Assembly (NCBI GenBank): GCA_015179025.1
Contig: WHUX01000224.1
Span: 19,046 to 83,045 of the forward strand
DNA from: Terfezia claveryi
Taxonomy: Eukaryota; Ascomycota; Pezizomycetes; Pezizales; Pezizaceae
Direction: 5' to 3'
Length of the DNA stretch: 64,000 nucleotides
Of this stretch, positions 18,768 through 29,149 are shown piece by piece (the stretch's first letter is position 1; each line of letters begins with the position of its first letter). The notes beneath the pieces are model-generated. The model searched no databases and was not told the DNA's origin. It saw only the letters and a list, made by a program, of their open reading frames with translations. The position numbers were made by a program, and so were the translations under genes.

Positions 18768-21700
18768 TTGCTGACACTAGCAAGAGACCTATCCTGGGTC
18801 ATTTGTCTTTGTCGTCTTTTTCTGTTCCTGCATCTATGTCTATTGATGAATCTCGCTTGTTTGGCGAGCATTTTGTAGTACCAATAACTGTTAAATTCAA
18901 TGGTAAAACAGTGGTAACATCAGCTCTCATCGATTGTGGTGCTTCGGGAATAGCCTTCATTGATCAGACCTTTGTCAGTAAAAATTCGATACCAACAGCC
19001 AAGCTAAAGACCCCCCGCCTTCTTGATGTTATTGATGGCCGCCCTATCTCTTCCGGGGATATTACCGACCTCGCATACCTACCTAGTGCCATTGGAGACC
19101 ATTCTGAAAGCCTCCCCATGTTTGTAACTAAGCTCAAATACCCTATTGTCCTGGGGATCCCCTGGCTCCGAATGCATGATGTCTCCGTTAACTTTGGCTC
19201 TTACACCTTGAACTTCAACAGTGAGTATTGTGAGAAGTATTGTGATGCTCCACAGACTGCCGTTAAAGGATTGTGTGCCCTACCACCCCCGGTCTAGGAC
19301 CCCAGCCAGGTGGTAGCAGAAAACCCCCCACTAAAACCCCTCAATATCAACTTCATTAGAGCAGGGGCCTTTGCTTACCTTACCAGAAGGTACAAACTGA
19401 AGGCCCATACTCTGTCAATCTGTGAGGTGAACCTGGAAATCAATAAGTTGCGATCTAAGGAAGAATGGAAGTCCATGGTGCCCGGTAAATACTATGAATT
19501 TATTGACTTGTTCTCCGAGAAAGCCGCAGAAATACTAGCACCACACCGACTATATGACCACATAATCCCCTTGGTGGAAGGAAAGACCCCACCGTACGGC
19601 CCGCTCTATGGAATGTCCTGACTGGAATTAGAGGCCCTGAAGAAGTACTTGGAGGAAAATTTGAATAAGAGCTTCATTCGACACAGTTCTTCCCCAGCGG
19701 GTGCCCCTGTGCTATTTGTCAAAAAATCAGATGGCTCCCTTCGATTGTGCGTAGACTATCGTGGCCTGAATGAAATAACGGTGAAGAACAGGTACCCCTT
19801 GCCCTTGATCCAGGAGACATTGGCCAGGCTCTCCAAAGCAAAATGGTTCACCAAATTGGACCTAAGAGGGGCTTATAACCTGGTATGTATCGCCGAAGGG
19901 GAGGAGTGGAAAACCACCTTCCGGACGTGTTATGGCCATTTTGAGTACAATATAATGCCCTTTGGCCTAACCAATGCTCCTGCATCTTTCCAGCACTTTA
20001 TCAATGACACCCTACGGGACTTTCTGGATGTATTCTGCACAGCCTACCTGGACGATATCCTCATCTACTCAGATACCCTAGCAGAACACAAAATCCACGT
20101 CCGACAGGTACTAGAGAAGCTGGAACAAGCTGGGTTATACCTTAAACCCGAGAAATGCGAATTCCATGTTCAAGAGGTGAAGTACCTGGGCCTGATAATA
20201 ACCACGGACGGTATCAGAATGGACCCTACCAAGGTTACTGCAATCCAGGATTGGGAAACCCCTGCCAACCTCAAGGATGTTCAGGCCTTCTTGGGCTTTG
20301 CCAATTTCTACTGCCGGTTCATCCTAGGATATTCGAGAATCATGGCACCACTGACAGCGTTAACTAAGACCAAGGGCATGGAAAAGAGCCAACGATTCCA
20401 GTGGAGTCCAGAAGCCCAATCCGCCTTCGAGAGGCTCAAGGAAGCCTTCTGCTCAGCCCCGATCCTGGCCCACTTCGATCCTGATCGTGAATGCATTGTT
20501 GAGACGGATGCCTTTGACTATGTCTCCGCAGGAATCCTGTCCCAGAACGATGACAATGGGATCCTTCACCCAGTGGCCTATTTCTCAAAGAAACACTCTC
20601 TGGCGGAGTGCAATTACGAAATCTATGATAAAGAATTAATGGCCATTGTGTGAGCATTTGAGGAATGGAGACCACACCTGGAATCGGCAAAGGGGGTTAT
20701 CGAGGTCCTTTCCGACCACAAGAACCTAGAATACTTCACAACCACCAAATTACTAAACTGCCGACAGGCTAGGTAGTCGGAATTCCTCTCACGGTTCAAC
20801 TTCAAGATAAGGTATTGGCCAGGAAAGGCTGGGGGTAAGCCGGATGGACTGACTAGGAGATCAGGAGATCTCTCTAAAGGGGGGGATGAAAGGCTGAAGT
20901 ACTAGAGTCAGGTGGTACTGAAACCTAAAAATATCGACCTGGCAGCCAATAGCCTTGCTGTTGCTGATGCAGTTGCTGACGCTGATGCTGATACTAAAGC
21001 TGAAGCGAACCCTGGAGCAGATCTCCTTCTGCGGATACGACAGGCATATGCGGAGGACGACCTGGTTAAGGATATAATCGCCGCAGTGGAGTCTGGACAG
21101 CACCATCACACCAAGATTTCCCTAGCCAAGTACACCACTCAGAACGGCCTCCTATACCACCTAGATCGGCTCTATATACCTGAAGGGGAGCTGCAGATGC
21201 AGCTGATCAAGGAACACCATGATACCCTGGCTGCGGGTCATCCTAGAGTAGCTAAAACGTTGGAGCTACTAGCTAGGCAATATACATGGATTGACCAATG
21301 GAAGGAGGTGGAGTGGTACATACGGAACTGCCATGTTTGCAAGCATACTAAGCCTACCTGTCATGCTCCTTATGGGACCCTGAAGCCCCTGGAGATTCCA
21401 GACCAGCCTTGGCAACACCTAACTATGGACTTTGTGACTGGGTTGCTGGAGGATTTGGGGTTTAACGCTATTCTTATGGTAGTAGACCGATTGACCAAAA
21501 TGAGGCATGTTATACCTTGCCCTAATACCTGTTCTGCCTGGGACCTCGCCGGCCTCTACCTCAACCATGTATTCCGCTACCATGGTCTCCCCAAGTCAGT
21601 TGTCTCGGACCGCGGCCCCCAATTCGTCTCGGACTTCTGGAAGGTATTCTGCGAGCTTCTGGGAATCAATGTACACCTCTCCACAGCATATCACCCCCAA

Positions 21701-22483
21701 ACAGATGGTCAGTCCGAGCGAATGAATGCAATCATGGAGCTGTACCTAAGAGCATACGTCAATTACCAGCAAAACAACTGGGTTTCGCTGCTGGCAACCT
21801 GTGAGTTCGCCGCTAACAACCATTTCTCGGAGTCTCTAAAAACCTCCCCGTTCCTGGCCAATTATGGCTGGCACCCTTGTTTTGTGGACTCCCTAGCACC
21901 TCTGCACAAGGCTAGGGAGAACACCCCAGCTAAGGAGTTTGCCACGGAGATTGCTGAGTTGTACTCCACCCTAAGAGCTGAACTAGTATATGCTCAAGCT
22001 AGGCAAGTGGAGTATGCCAACGGATCACAGTTGCCAGCCCCCAGGTATCAGCCAGGAGATAAGGTGTGGCTCTCCAGCAGGCACTTCCGGACGGAATGGC
22101 CATCTCGCAAGCTCGACCATAAGTTCCTGGGTCCATTCGAGGTAGTGGCCACTGTGGGCACTCATGCCTATCAATTGAGGTTCCACAAGGACATCAAACG
22201 CCACCCGGTTGTACATGTATCAGAAATTGAGCCAGCGGCTGACGATCCCCTCCCAGGGCAGAAACACCCCCCACTTCCTTCAGTGGTTATCGAAGGTGAA
22301 GAGGAATGGGAGGTGGAGGAAGTGCTGGACTCGCGAAAGAGGTATGGGCATATGCAGTACAAGGTTAAATGGGTAGGGGACGAGGAGGCTACCTGGCAAC
22401 CCGCTGAGGACCTGGAAAACGCTCAGGATCTGGTCTCCCTGTTCCATCAGCGATACCCGAGGAAGCCCCGTCCGGTTGAGTGA
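18761..22483 (+). pseudogene. Gypsy copy 1 pol: protease, RT, RNase H, integrase, chromodomain
   Basis: One continuous frame, -1 relative to gag, starts CLVADTSKRPILG and is broken only by five stops (19295, 19619, 20651, 20774, 20903). Protease has the active-site motif IDCGASG. RT has LDLRGAY and [13 protein letters not shown] (YxDD box); RNase H starts at [17 protein letters not shown]. Integrase (20912 on) has the zinc-binding HHD...GH...CHVC, then D173, D233 and E269 (D,D35E spacing) in MDFVTG, SDRGPQF and TDGQSERMN. A chromodomain (WEVEEVLDSR...YKVKWVGDEEATW) ends the protein at 22483. Relative to copy 2, stops replace CGG (Arg) at 20651 and TGG (Trp) at 20774. All catalytic residues survive; only stops inactivate it. 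Confidence 0.93.
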
Positions 22484-22670
22484 TCTCCCCATATCTGAGT
22501 TGGGGTTCCTGTCTTTGTTCTTGTTGTTGTTGTCTCTGTTATCACCTGCGACGCAGGTGATGGGTCTTTGTTGTTTGGAGTTGGAGTTCTCGTTCTTGCA
22601 CTTGTTGTTGTTTCCAGTGTTGATTTTGCCGGTTGCTGTGCCCAGGCCTCCGTCGCTGGAGCTCCAGCCT

Positions 22671-22683
22671 AAAGGGGGAATAG
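22671..22683 (+). promoter_or_regulatory. Polypurine tract of gypsy copy 1
   Basis: AAAGGGGGAATAG lies immediately 5' of the 3' LTR; copy 2 has the equivalent AAAGGGGGGATAG. Confidence 0.75.
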
Positions 22684-23211
22684 TGTCACAACTGTGTTCT
22701 TCGTCTTGATTTGACACTCGAACAGGCTTGTTCGGGTGTCGTGCTGTTCTGACACACGAACAGGCTTGTTCGGGTGTCGTCAATGGGTGATTGCTATCTT
22801 AGCTTCCGAGATAGGAATCTCGGGAAGCTTATTCCTTCCACGGCCTTGGCCTGGAATCATGTATATATATCTTCATTTCTCCGCCCTCTCGTTGGATTCC
22901 CATCCAACGTCTTGTATACCTAATACAGGACCTTGTCTCTCCGCGAAGGTGTACCTCCCTTGTACACCCCCTCGCCTTGCCTTGTCCCATGAATAACTCT
23001 GCAGCACAGCTGCCCCCCCCTCCGACACACGCGGCAACTGCCTCCATGTGTCTCGTGCCCCTTGCCCTCTGCCCCTCTGGCCTCTTGCTCTTGCCCCCCC
23101 ATCCCAGCCTTCCCCGGTCACATACATAGCGTTCCTACGTGAGTGTCACCCTAGCCTTGCCCTTGCCCCGGCGTACCCCTTGGTTGCCTTGTCCCCAGAG
23201 CCGTCGTTACA
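22684..23211 (+). repeat. 3' LTR of gypsy copy 1
   Basis: Aligns throughout with 16982-17508 and ends CGTCGTTACA, followed by the target duplication CTACT. It retains the TATA box and the GTTGGAT/ATCCAAC inverted repeat. Confidence 0.95.
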
Positions 23212-24826
23212 CTACTAATGAGGAGTACGTGAGACATCAATAATGGGGGGGGTGGCAAATGACTGGGAAAGTTATACAGGTTGGGAATATTCATATTAGG
23301 TGTATGGGAGTTGCCTTGGAGTTTCATCGAGTGGCTTCTCATTCTCTTTATCAACCTCTGGGTCAGGATTGCCCTCTTGCATCTCCACCTCTATTTCCTG
23401 CAAAACCTTTCTACCATCTCTGACATAATCACTGTCAGTGTCGGCTTCGCTAGGTGTGGCAGGTACTTCTAGTATTGGACATCGTGACTGATTTTGCACA
23501 CAGTATCGAGTTTGATAATCACTAGAAATTTGGGCTTAAAGATTAGCTGCAAGCCGAAAATAAGGTTGTGTCAAATCAAGTGAGTTACCATACAATACCG
23601 CTATATGCCCTTTTCCTATTCCTCACCGTAGATTAGTTTCCAACACCACAAAACACTCGACCTTGCAGTACATGTGGTTGCCAGGCACTTCAAACATGAC
23701 TCGCTCAAGGTAACAGGAAAATATGATTATTGTCATCTGTTCAGTATAACTACACAAAATAGGACAAGCCCACATGACTATCGCACTTACTCAAATAATA
23801 CGGGATATGTACGCAACCTCATATGGGCAAGCAAAAAAGTATAGAAGTCATACCTTGACCACATATTTTGTTGTGGTGAAAGAATAATGGATCGGAGGTG
23901 ACTTAGTGTAGAATGACAAAAGAGTAGGGAGATGCAGATAATGGAGGACAGGAAGGGAATAGAGTGGTAGAGTGGGGACACAATAAATTTATCTGGCACC
24001 AGCAGATGCTAGCCCAAGCAATGTCTCTGGTCATTTCCTTCAGACCTAGGCATGTACTACCTGTTTCAGAACTGGCACAATAACTTGCCTACATTGCCTG
24101 GAACTATACCTTGGCAAGTGATGAATGACATTATTGCCTGTACAGCAATTGATCGGTCGATGTGTTATGAACAACTAGCTATATCAGGATTAACCGTGCT
24201 ATTCCGAAGATGCATTGACTGTTACCACATGAGACAGAGAACACTTCACCTGCCAGCCTACCTCCCACCGGCTAAACTAACTCTTATGGTATAGATTATG
24301 CCATTGACTTATCGCTATCGACTCATCGCTTTTGTAGATGAGGTACTATTGTGAACCATTGTAGCAGTTCTACACCAGGTTGGAGTGAATCACGATGGTA
24401 CTTCTATTTGGTGGTATCTTATGCTTTACTTATGTAGTCATAGATATTTTTTCTTGTCATAGATATTTTCTTTGTCATAGATGGGTTATTTTGTCATGAA
24501 TGTCTTGTCACGGATATCTTGTTACAGATGTCCTGTAACGGATGTCTTGTTACGAATGTGTTATCATAGATCTTATGCCTTGTCCCAGATGAGCCATGCA
24601 GGTCTTTCCTATGACTAATACTAGCCAGGTCCTTTAGATACAATTATTATTAGCTGCGGACTAGTCTACTTTTGTCCTCCCATTCTATGTCAAAATTAGA
24701 GGTAGACAATCTACAAAAAGAGGACATTGCCATTTAGGGATTCTTTCTAGAACTGTCAACTGGAGTTTTGCTTATATATAGTTCATCAGAGCTGTAATTC
24801 TCACCGACCATATTACAACGAGCATT
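23212..24826. other. Spacer with a short acidic minus-strand frame and a TGTCAYRGA array
   Basis: A minus-strand frame at 23296-23499 reads CPILEVPATPSEADTDSDYV and EGNPDPEVDKENEKPLDET; it is acidic and unrecognised. At about 24430-24600 the motif (T)TGTCATAGAT/TGTCACGGAT recurs, preceding family-1 copy B. No other gene is supported. Confidence 0.35.
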
Positions 24827-25202
24827 ATGCCAAGAACCCTACCTCACAATATGCCCGAATACTACAATCCAGAAGATGAATTCACTTTCAAAGAGTTCCA
24901 GCAGCCATGGAGAGATACCGCAGGACTACGACGCATCCTTAGTCAACAGGTTATAGAATTGTAATGTCCCAGTCCACCCAGTAGGTTATGGACCAATTCG
25001 ACCCCAACAGGATTACCTCCCGAGTGGTAGCCATAGAGCTTCTAGAGAGGATTTGGTTTGATGGGTGTGATCTAGTATTCTCCATAAGCTTGCATAGTAG
25101 TGCACAAATCTTTTACCTGGATGACTATACTCTCTATGATTTGTTATGGGTTACCCTTTTCCACCATTACCTAAGTGGCAGCCAACAATCATGGAGTTTA
25201 TA

Positions 25203-25509
25203 TGTTAGGGGTGAGCTGGTGATCTAGGCAATGTTGTCGGAATACAGGTATTTGGAGGGTTATTAGCCAGCGAAGGCAAGATCACATAACTCAAGCCTAA
25301 CTGCACATACGAGTGTGAGGTGAACTTAGAATTGGTCTTTGAACTTAGAACTTAGAACATTGCTCGGAGAGGTAAAAGCTAGATACAGGAAGTGGGCACA
25401 TATATAGGAAGTAGGGTTTGTCAGGCCTCCAATCCATCGAATTGCAACATATTACCTGACCCATGACGATTCGCATACCCCCCACCCCTGTCTGCCTTAT
25501 GCCATAACA
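25203..25509 (-). repeat. 3' LTR of element B
   Basis: Aligns with 27830-28136. On the minus strand it begins TGTTATGGCATAAGGCAG and ends AGCTCACCCCTAACA. Confidence 0.88.
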
Positions 25510-26194
25510 GTACTTCCCCTTTCCAAGAGGTCATCCCGACCAACTAACTTCACCACCCTGCTTATCAATGGAATTTTCGAAGAGAGTACATGCATGAGAA
25601 CGCATTCAGAAGTCACATACTTCCTTACTCCAATACCAGTCCATCCCGGACATATTACCCACATCTGTATGGTTGATCAAGCCATAGCAGTTAGTAGCCA
25701 TAATTAGGTATTGGGATATCCCTTGTTGAAGGTAGGTCTTTTATCTGAGCCGTAACATTACTCCTCATCCCAAGGCAGCTGTCCTCAGCTGAATACAAGT
25801 CCTTCCGACTGGAGAAGACAAGTATTAGTAACAACTTAGGTAACTATGGTGGCTAGGCACTGACCGCGCAGGCAGATACCTCTATTCTATTTAAGGGTAC
25901 TACAAGACCGGTGTGCCTACATATACATGCCATGGCTATTAAAAACCAAACCTCTCACCAAAAAACCCACAGGGAAAAGGCAACGAGTAGGATGGTAAAA
26001 GGTACCATGTCTTCATCTATTGATAAACTTGACATAGGTCTGAACCTCAGACGTATGCTTTCCCAACTGTTGAACCCGACTTGCCTGTGCAAGGGGGGGT
26101 ACTTGTTCATTTATGCGCTCGTGGCACTCATTCGGATCTTCAGCGCTCACAGTGCTAGCTTGGGTCAAGGCGGAGGCCTTTGAGCTTCGAGGTC

Positions 26195-26420
26195 GAATAG
26201 GGTCTTTGACCAAGGCGGGGGTCTTTGACCAAGGCAGGGGTCTTCACCTAACATAGGGTCCTTCCACCAAAGCGGGGGTCTTTACCCAACATAGGGTCCT
26301 TCAACCAAAGCGGAGGTCTTCACCCAACATAGGGTCCTTCAACCAAAGCGGGGGTCTTCACCCAACATAGGGTCCTTCAACTAAAGCGGGGGTCTTTGCC
26401 CAAGGCGGGGGGTCTTTGAG
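26195..26420. repeat. Minisatellite GGGGGTCTTTACCCAACATA inside element B
   Basis: The unit CAAAGCGGGGGTCTTCACCC joined to AACATAGGGTCCTTCAAC (about 42 bp) repeats four to five times, flanked by GACCAAGGCGGGGGTCTTT variants. Confidence 0.75.
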
Positions 26421-26774
26421 CTTTCGAGCTCAAATGGGATCTTTGAGAGCTTTTGGAGCTCGAACGGGGTCTTTGAGAGCTCGATAGCTCAGAAAAAGCT
26501 TTATTAGCATTTGCCACTTAAGGCGAGGGCCTTGCTTCATAGACATTGTCTTAGCTGTATGCGAGCTCAGCCATCTCAGATGTGCATTCTTCAACTTATC
26601 TGAGTTGTAGTGCTCTATCCAGCCCGTACTAGGCTTCCCATGCTGACATCCGGTGGCTGTCTGGCATAGATATCTACTCTAGTACTACTCCCCGTTTTCA
26701 ATCAGGCGTCCCGACTGATAACTCCCCCCTCTGCAATCCTTCTGATATAGAGAAAAAAAATAGCCTCGTTTTGG

Positions 26775-27480
26775 GGGGTTTGCTTGCTCGGGGGCTTTGC
26801 TCGCTCAGGGGCTTTGCTCGCTCGAGGGCTTTGCTCAATTGGGGGTATTGAGCTGTACTCGCTCAGAGGCTTTGCTCGCTCGGGGGCTTTGCTCACTCAG
26901 GGGTATTGAGCTGTACTCGCTCGGAGGTGTTGAGCTTGCTCACCGCGGGTCTTGAGCTTGCTTGCTCGAGGGTTATGAGCTTTGCTCACTTGGAGGTATT
27001 GAGCTTTGCTCACTCGGGGGCTTTGCTCGCTCAGGGGCTTTGCTTGCTCAAGGGCTTTGCTCGCTCGGGGGCTTTGCTCGCTCAGGGGCTTTGCTCACTC
27101 GAGGGCTTTGCTCACTCGGGGGCTTCACTCGCTCGGAGGCTTCGCTCGCTCAGGGGCTTTGCTCGCTCGAGGGCTTTGCTCGCTCGGAGGCTTTGCTCGC
27201 TCTGAGGTCTTGAGCTTTGTTGCTCAGGGGCTTTGCTCGCTCGGGGGCATTGAGCTTGCTTGCTCGGGGGTCTTGAGCTTGCTCAGGGGCTTTGCTCGCT
27301 CGTTGGGAGACTTATATGCTTGCTCATCGGGGGGCTTATAAGCTCGCTCGCTCATCGGGAGGGCTTATAAGCTCACTCGCTTGTTGGAGGGGCTTATAAG
27401 CTCGCTCGTTCATTGGGTAGGCTTATAAGCTCGCTCACTCGTTGGGGGGCTTATAAGCTTGTTCGGCTCGTTCGGGGCCT
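26775..27480. repeat. Minisatellite GGGGCTTTGCTCGCTC inside element B
   Basis: About 30 units of a 16-20 bp repeat change rightwards into a 28-30 bp unit containing GGGGCTTATAAGCTCGCTCG. Open frames here (repeats of LCSLGGFARSGALLA) are repeat artefacts. Confidence 0.85.
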
Positions 27481-27829
27481 AACAGCCTTAATGCTCGACA
27501 TCTAAGAGGTTGAGAATCTCAATATAGGATTAGTATGTCGGCTAAAACAAGCTAATAAGCAAATAGGAGGGGAAATAATTATTTCCAACATTGCTCATAT
27601 TAGCCAATAACCAAGTGACATTTCTTTAGCCATTTTCGAGCTGTCCGACAGTGTGTAGGTAAGGAGGGGTGATTAGACTCGGTGCAAGCGAAGATTAGAC
27701 TCGGTGCAAGCAAAGTCTTAAGTGAAGTAACATTGCTTCTAGGGTGCTCTGGAAGGGGTTCTGACAAATATAGAGATGGGAGAGGTGAATAGAGCAATAT
27801 CGCTGGTCCCGGGGTTAGGAGTAATGTAA

Positions 27830-28136
27830 TGTTAGGGGCGAGCCGGTAATCTAGGCAATGTTGTCAGAATATAGGTATTTGGAAGGTTATTAGCCAGCGA
27901 AGGCAAGATCACATAACTCGGGCCTAACTGCACATACGGGTGCAAGGTGAACTTAGAATTGGTCTTCGAACTTAGAACTTAGAACATTGCTTGAAGAGGT
28001 AAACGCTAGATATAGGAAGTGGGCATATATATAGGAAGCGAGGTTCGTCAGGCCTCCAATCCATCGAATTGCAATATATCACCTGACACATGATGATTCG
28101 CATACCCCCCACCCCTATCTGCCTTACGCCGTAATA
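27830..28136 (-). repeat. 5' LTR of element B
   Basis: Second LTR copy. Its terminal CA has become TA on the plus strand (TAATA against TAACA of the other LTR), again a C to T change. Confidence 0.85.
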
Positions 28137-28415
28137 TTATGCCAAGATTGTCGATTCCCATCAGTAAGTTAACTCTGTGCTAAAACATTGAGGTCTCAAC
28201 TCACCACATGCTAGATACTCTCCCAGACCCACTGGATCCCTGATGGGGCAATCATTCGGTGTCCAGTGTATATATCGCCACAATGGCATCCCCCACCTAG
28301 AATAACAGTATTATGTTGTGGGCAATAGTTCTGGCTTCAGCCTTTAAGAAGGTGTATTTCTAATCCTTGCACATAGACAGAGCATAGTCTAGTTAGATAG
28401 AGCGTCGGGCTAACT

Positions 28416-28862
28416 ATGTCTAGACTTCGAGAGATTATGGAACTTACAGCCAGTCCCGATTGGCCATTAAGATACAGCATACTCCAACTGGATTTGACTA
28501 ATATCCCCGATAATATATTAGAGCTACTAGAAAGTGATGTCGGTGACAGCACCAGACCAATTGATAATGCTAGCCTGACTGAGTCTGAACTCGGGAATGA
28601 CTCTGAAGACGACATGATGAAGGACAAGGTCAACTGCGATTCTGATTATAGCGATTCATCATCTTCCTGCAGTGAAAGCTTTGACTATACAACTGAGCTC
28701 TTGGGGTCATCCCACAGCTCAGAGGATTCAGGTAATGACAATGATGACAACTCACATGATGACCATGAAGACATTGGGGACCCTTTTTGGAATGATTGGA
28801 TGGTCGCATGGTTGGATTGGGATTGGGTTTGGTACACTGTAGATGCGCTACAGCATGATTGA
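28416..28862 (+). CDS. Hypothetical acidic protein (148 aa)
   Basis: This is an uninterrupted ATG-started frame in a region where most genes are broken. The N-terminal half reads MSRLREIMELTASPDWPLRY and LTNIPDNILELLESD. The middle is strongly acidic and Ser-rich (DSEDDMMKDKVNCDSDYSDS, SSEDSGNDNDDNSHDDHED), and the end is Trp-rich (WNDWMVAWLDWDWVWY). No domain is recognised, and I see no paralogue in the window. It starts 53 bp after the stop of family-1 copy B on the same strand. Length and composition bias argue for a real, perhaps recent, gene, but it may be a transposon passenger or a chance frame. Confidence 0.4.
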   Translation: MSRLREIMELTASPDWPLRYSILQLDLTNIPDNILELLESDVGDSTRPIDNASLTESELGNDSEDDMMKDKVNCDSDYSDSSSSCSESFDYTTELLGSSHSSEDSGNDNDDNSHDDHEDIGDPFWNDWMVAWLDWDWVWYTVDALQHD

Positions 28863-29149
28863 CCATGGTTATTAAAGTATATAAATTTGCGTTATTATGG
28901 AACGCATCCCAGGTACCAATGGAATGTCTTCCACAGAATCCATGACAAGTACACGTTATCCATGATATACACTAACTAGCCACAGAATGTGAATAAATAA
29001 TCATCTCTTCCCTAATACCTTTCCCAACCTATTGCCAACTTCTAGGAATACAATAGCCAGACGATCTTACCCCATATTCAAATATATCTTGATCTACAAG
29101 TGTACACATAGGTACCTCATTTTAGCTCAATAGTTTCCACTCTCACCAG
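28863..29149. other. Short spacer, no gene seen
   Basis: Non-coding in appearance; contains CATGACAAG/CATGATA words of the dispersed motif. It may contain the 5' untranslated part of the hAT transposase. Confidence 0.4.

Larger units (their letters stand above)
16982..23211 (+). mobile_element. Ty3/gypsy chromovirus, copy 1, complete with TSD
   Basis: The element has two LTRs (16982-17508 and 22684-23211), a primer-binding site, gag, pol with protease, RT, RNase H, integrase and chromodomain, and a purine tract. It is bounded by the identical 5-bp duplication CTACT at 16977-16981 and 23212-23216. Gag and pol are in different frames (pol is -1). The LTRs differ at many positions, mostly transitions, and the coding region has one stop in gag near the end of the capsid part, others in the zinc knuckle region, and five in pol. 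It is an old, dead copy. It is closely related to copy 2 at 34705-40802. Confidence 0.95.
25203..28136 (-). mobile_element. Non-autonomous LTR element B (2.9 kb, minisatellite-filled)
   Basis: Direct LTRs at 25203-25509 and 27830-28136 are in minus orientation (reading TGTTATGGC ... CCCCTAACA on the minus strand). They share ends and the internal block CACTTCYTGTATCTAG with element A, so A and B belong to one family. Target duplications are TTATA (25198-25202) and TTATG (28137-28141), one transition apart; copy A of the host gene has TTATG. No gag or pol is present. The interior is minisatellites, plus short sequence after the 5' LTR shared with element A (GTCTAATCAC, ACTGTCGGA). Confidence 0.88.
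24827..28363 (+). pseudogene. Unknown protein family 1, copy B (split by an LTR element)
   Basis: It starts MPRTLPHNMPEYYNPEDE at 24827, matching MVENYYNPDN of copy A. A one-base deletion after IEL near 24961, relative to copy A, shifts the frame. MDQFDPNRITSRVVA, FYLDDYTLYDLLWVTLF and SWSLYV then run to 25202, where LTR element B is inserted. The reading resumes at 28137: host sequence TGGAGTTTATG is continuous in copy A, which acts as an empty site. Downstream is a likely intron (donor GTAAGTTAAC near 28173, acceptor CACCTAG near 28302) and the C-terminal block NNSIMLWAIVLASAFKKVYF, stop at 28361. No known domain is recognised, and function is unknown. Family membership is firm because both copies align over their full length, including the stop codon. 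Confidence 0.6.

Noticed and set aside
22476..23127. Several 60-170 codon frames in LTRs of both gypsy copies
   Set aside because: They coincide with LTRs or antisense of the chromodomain and have no independent motif.
26702..27341. Frames of repeated LCSLGGFARSGALLA
   Set aside because: Produced by the 16-20 bp minisatellite inside LTR element B; all three frames are open.
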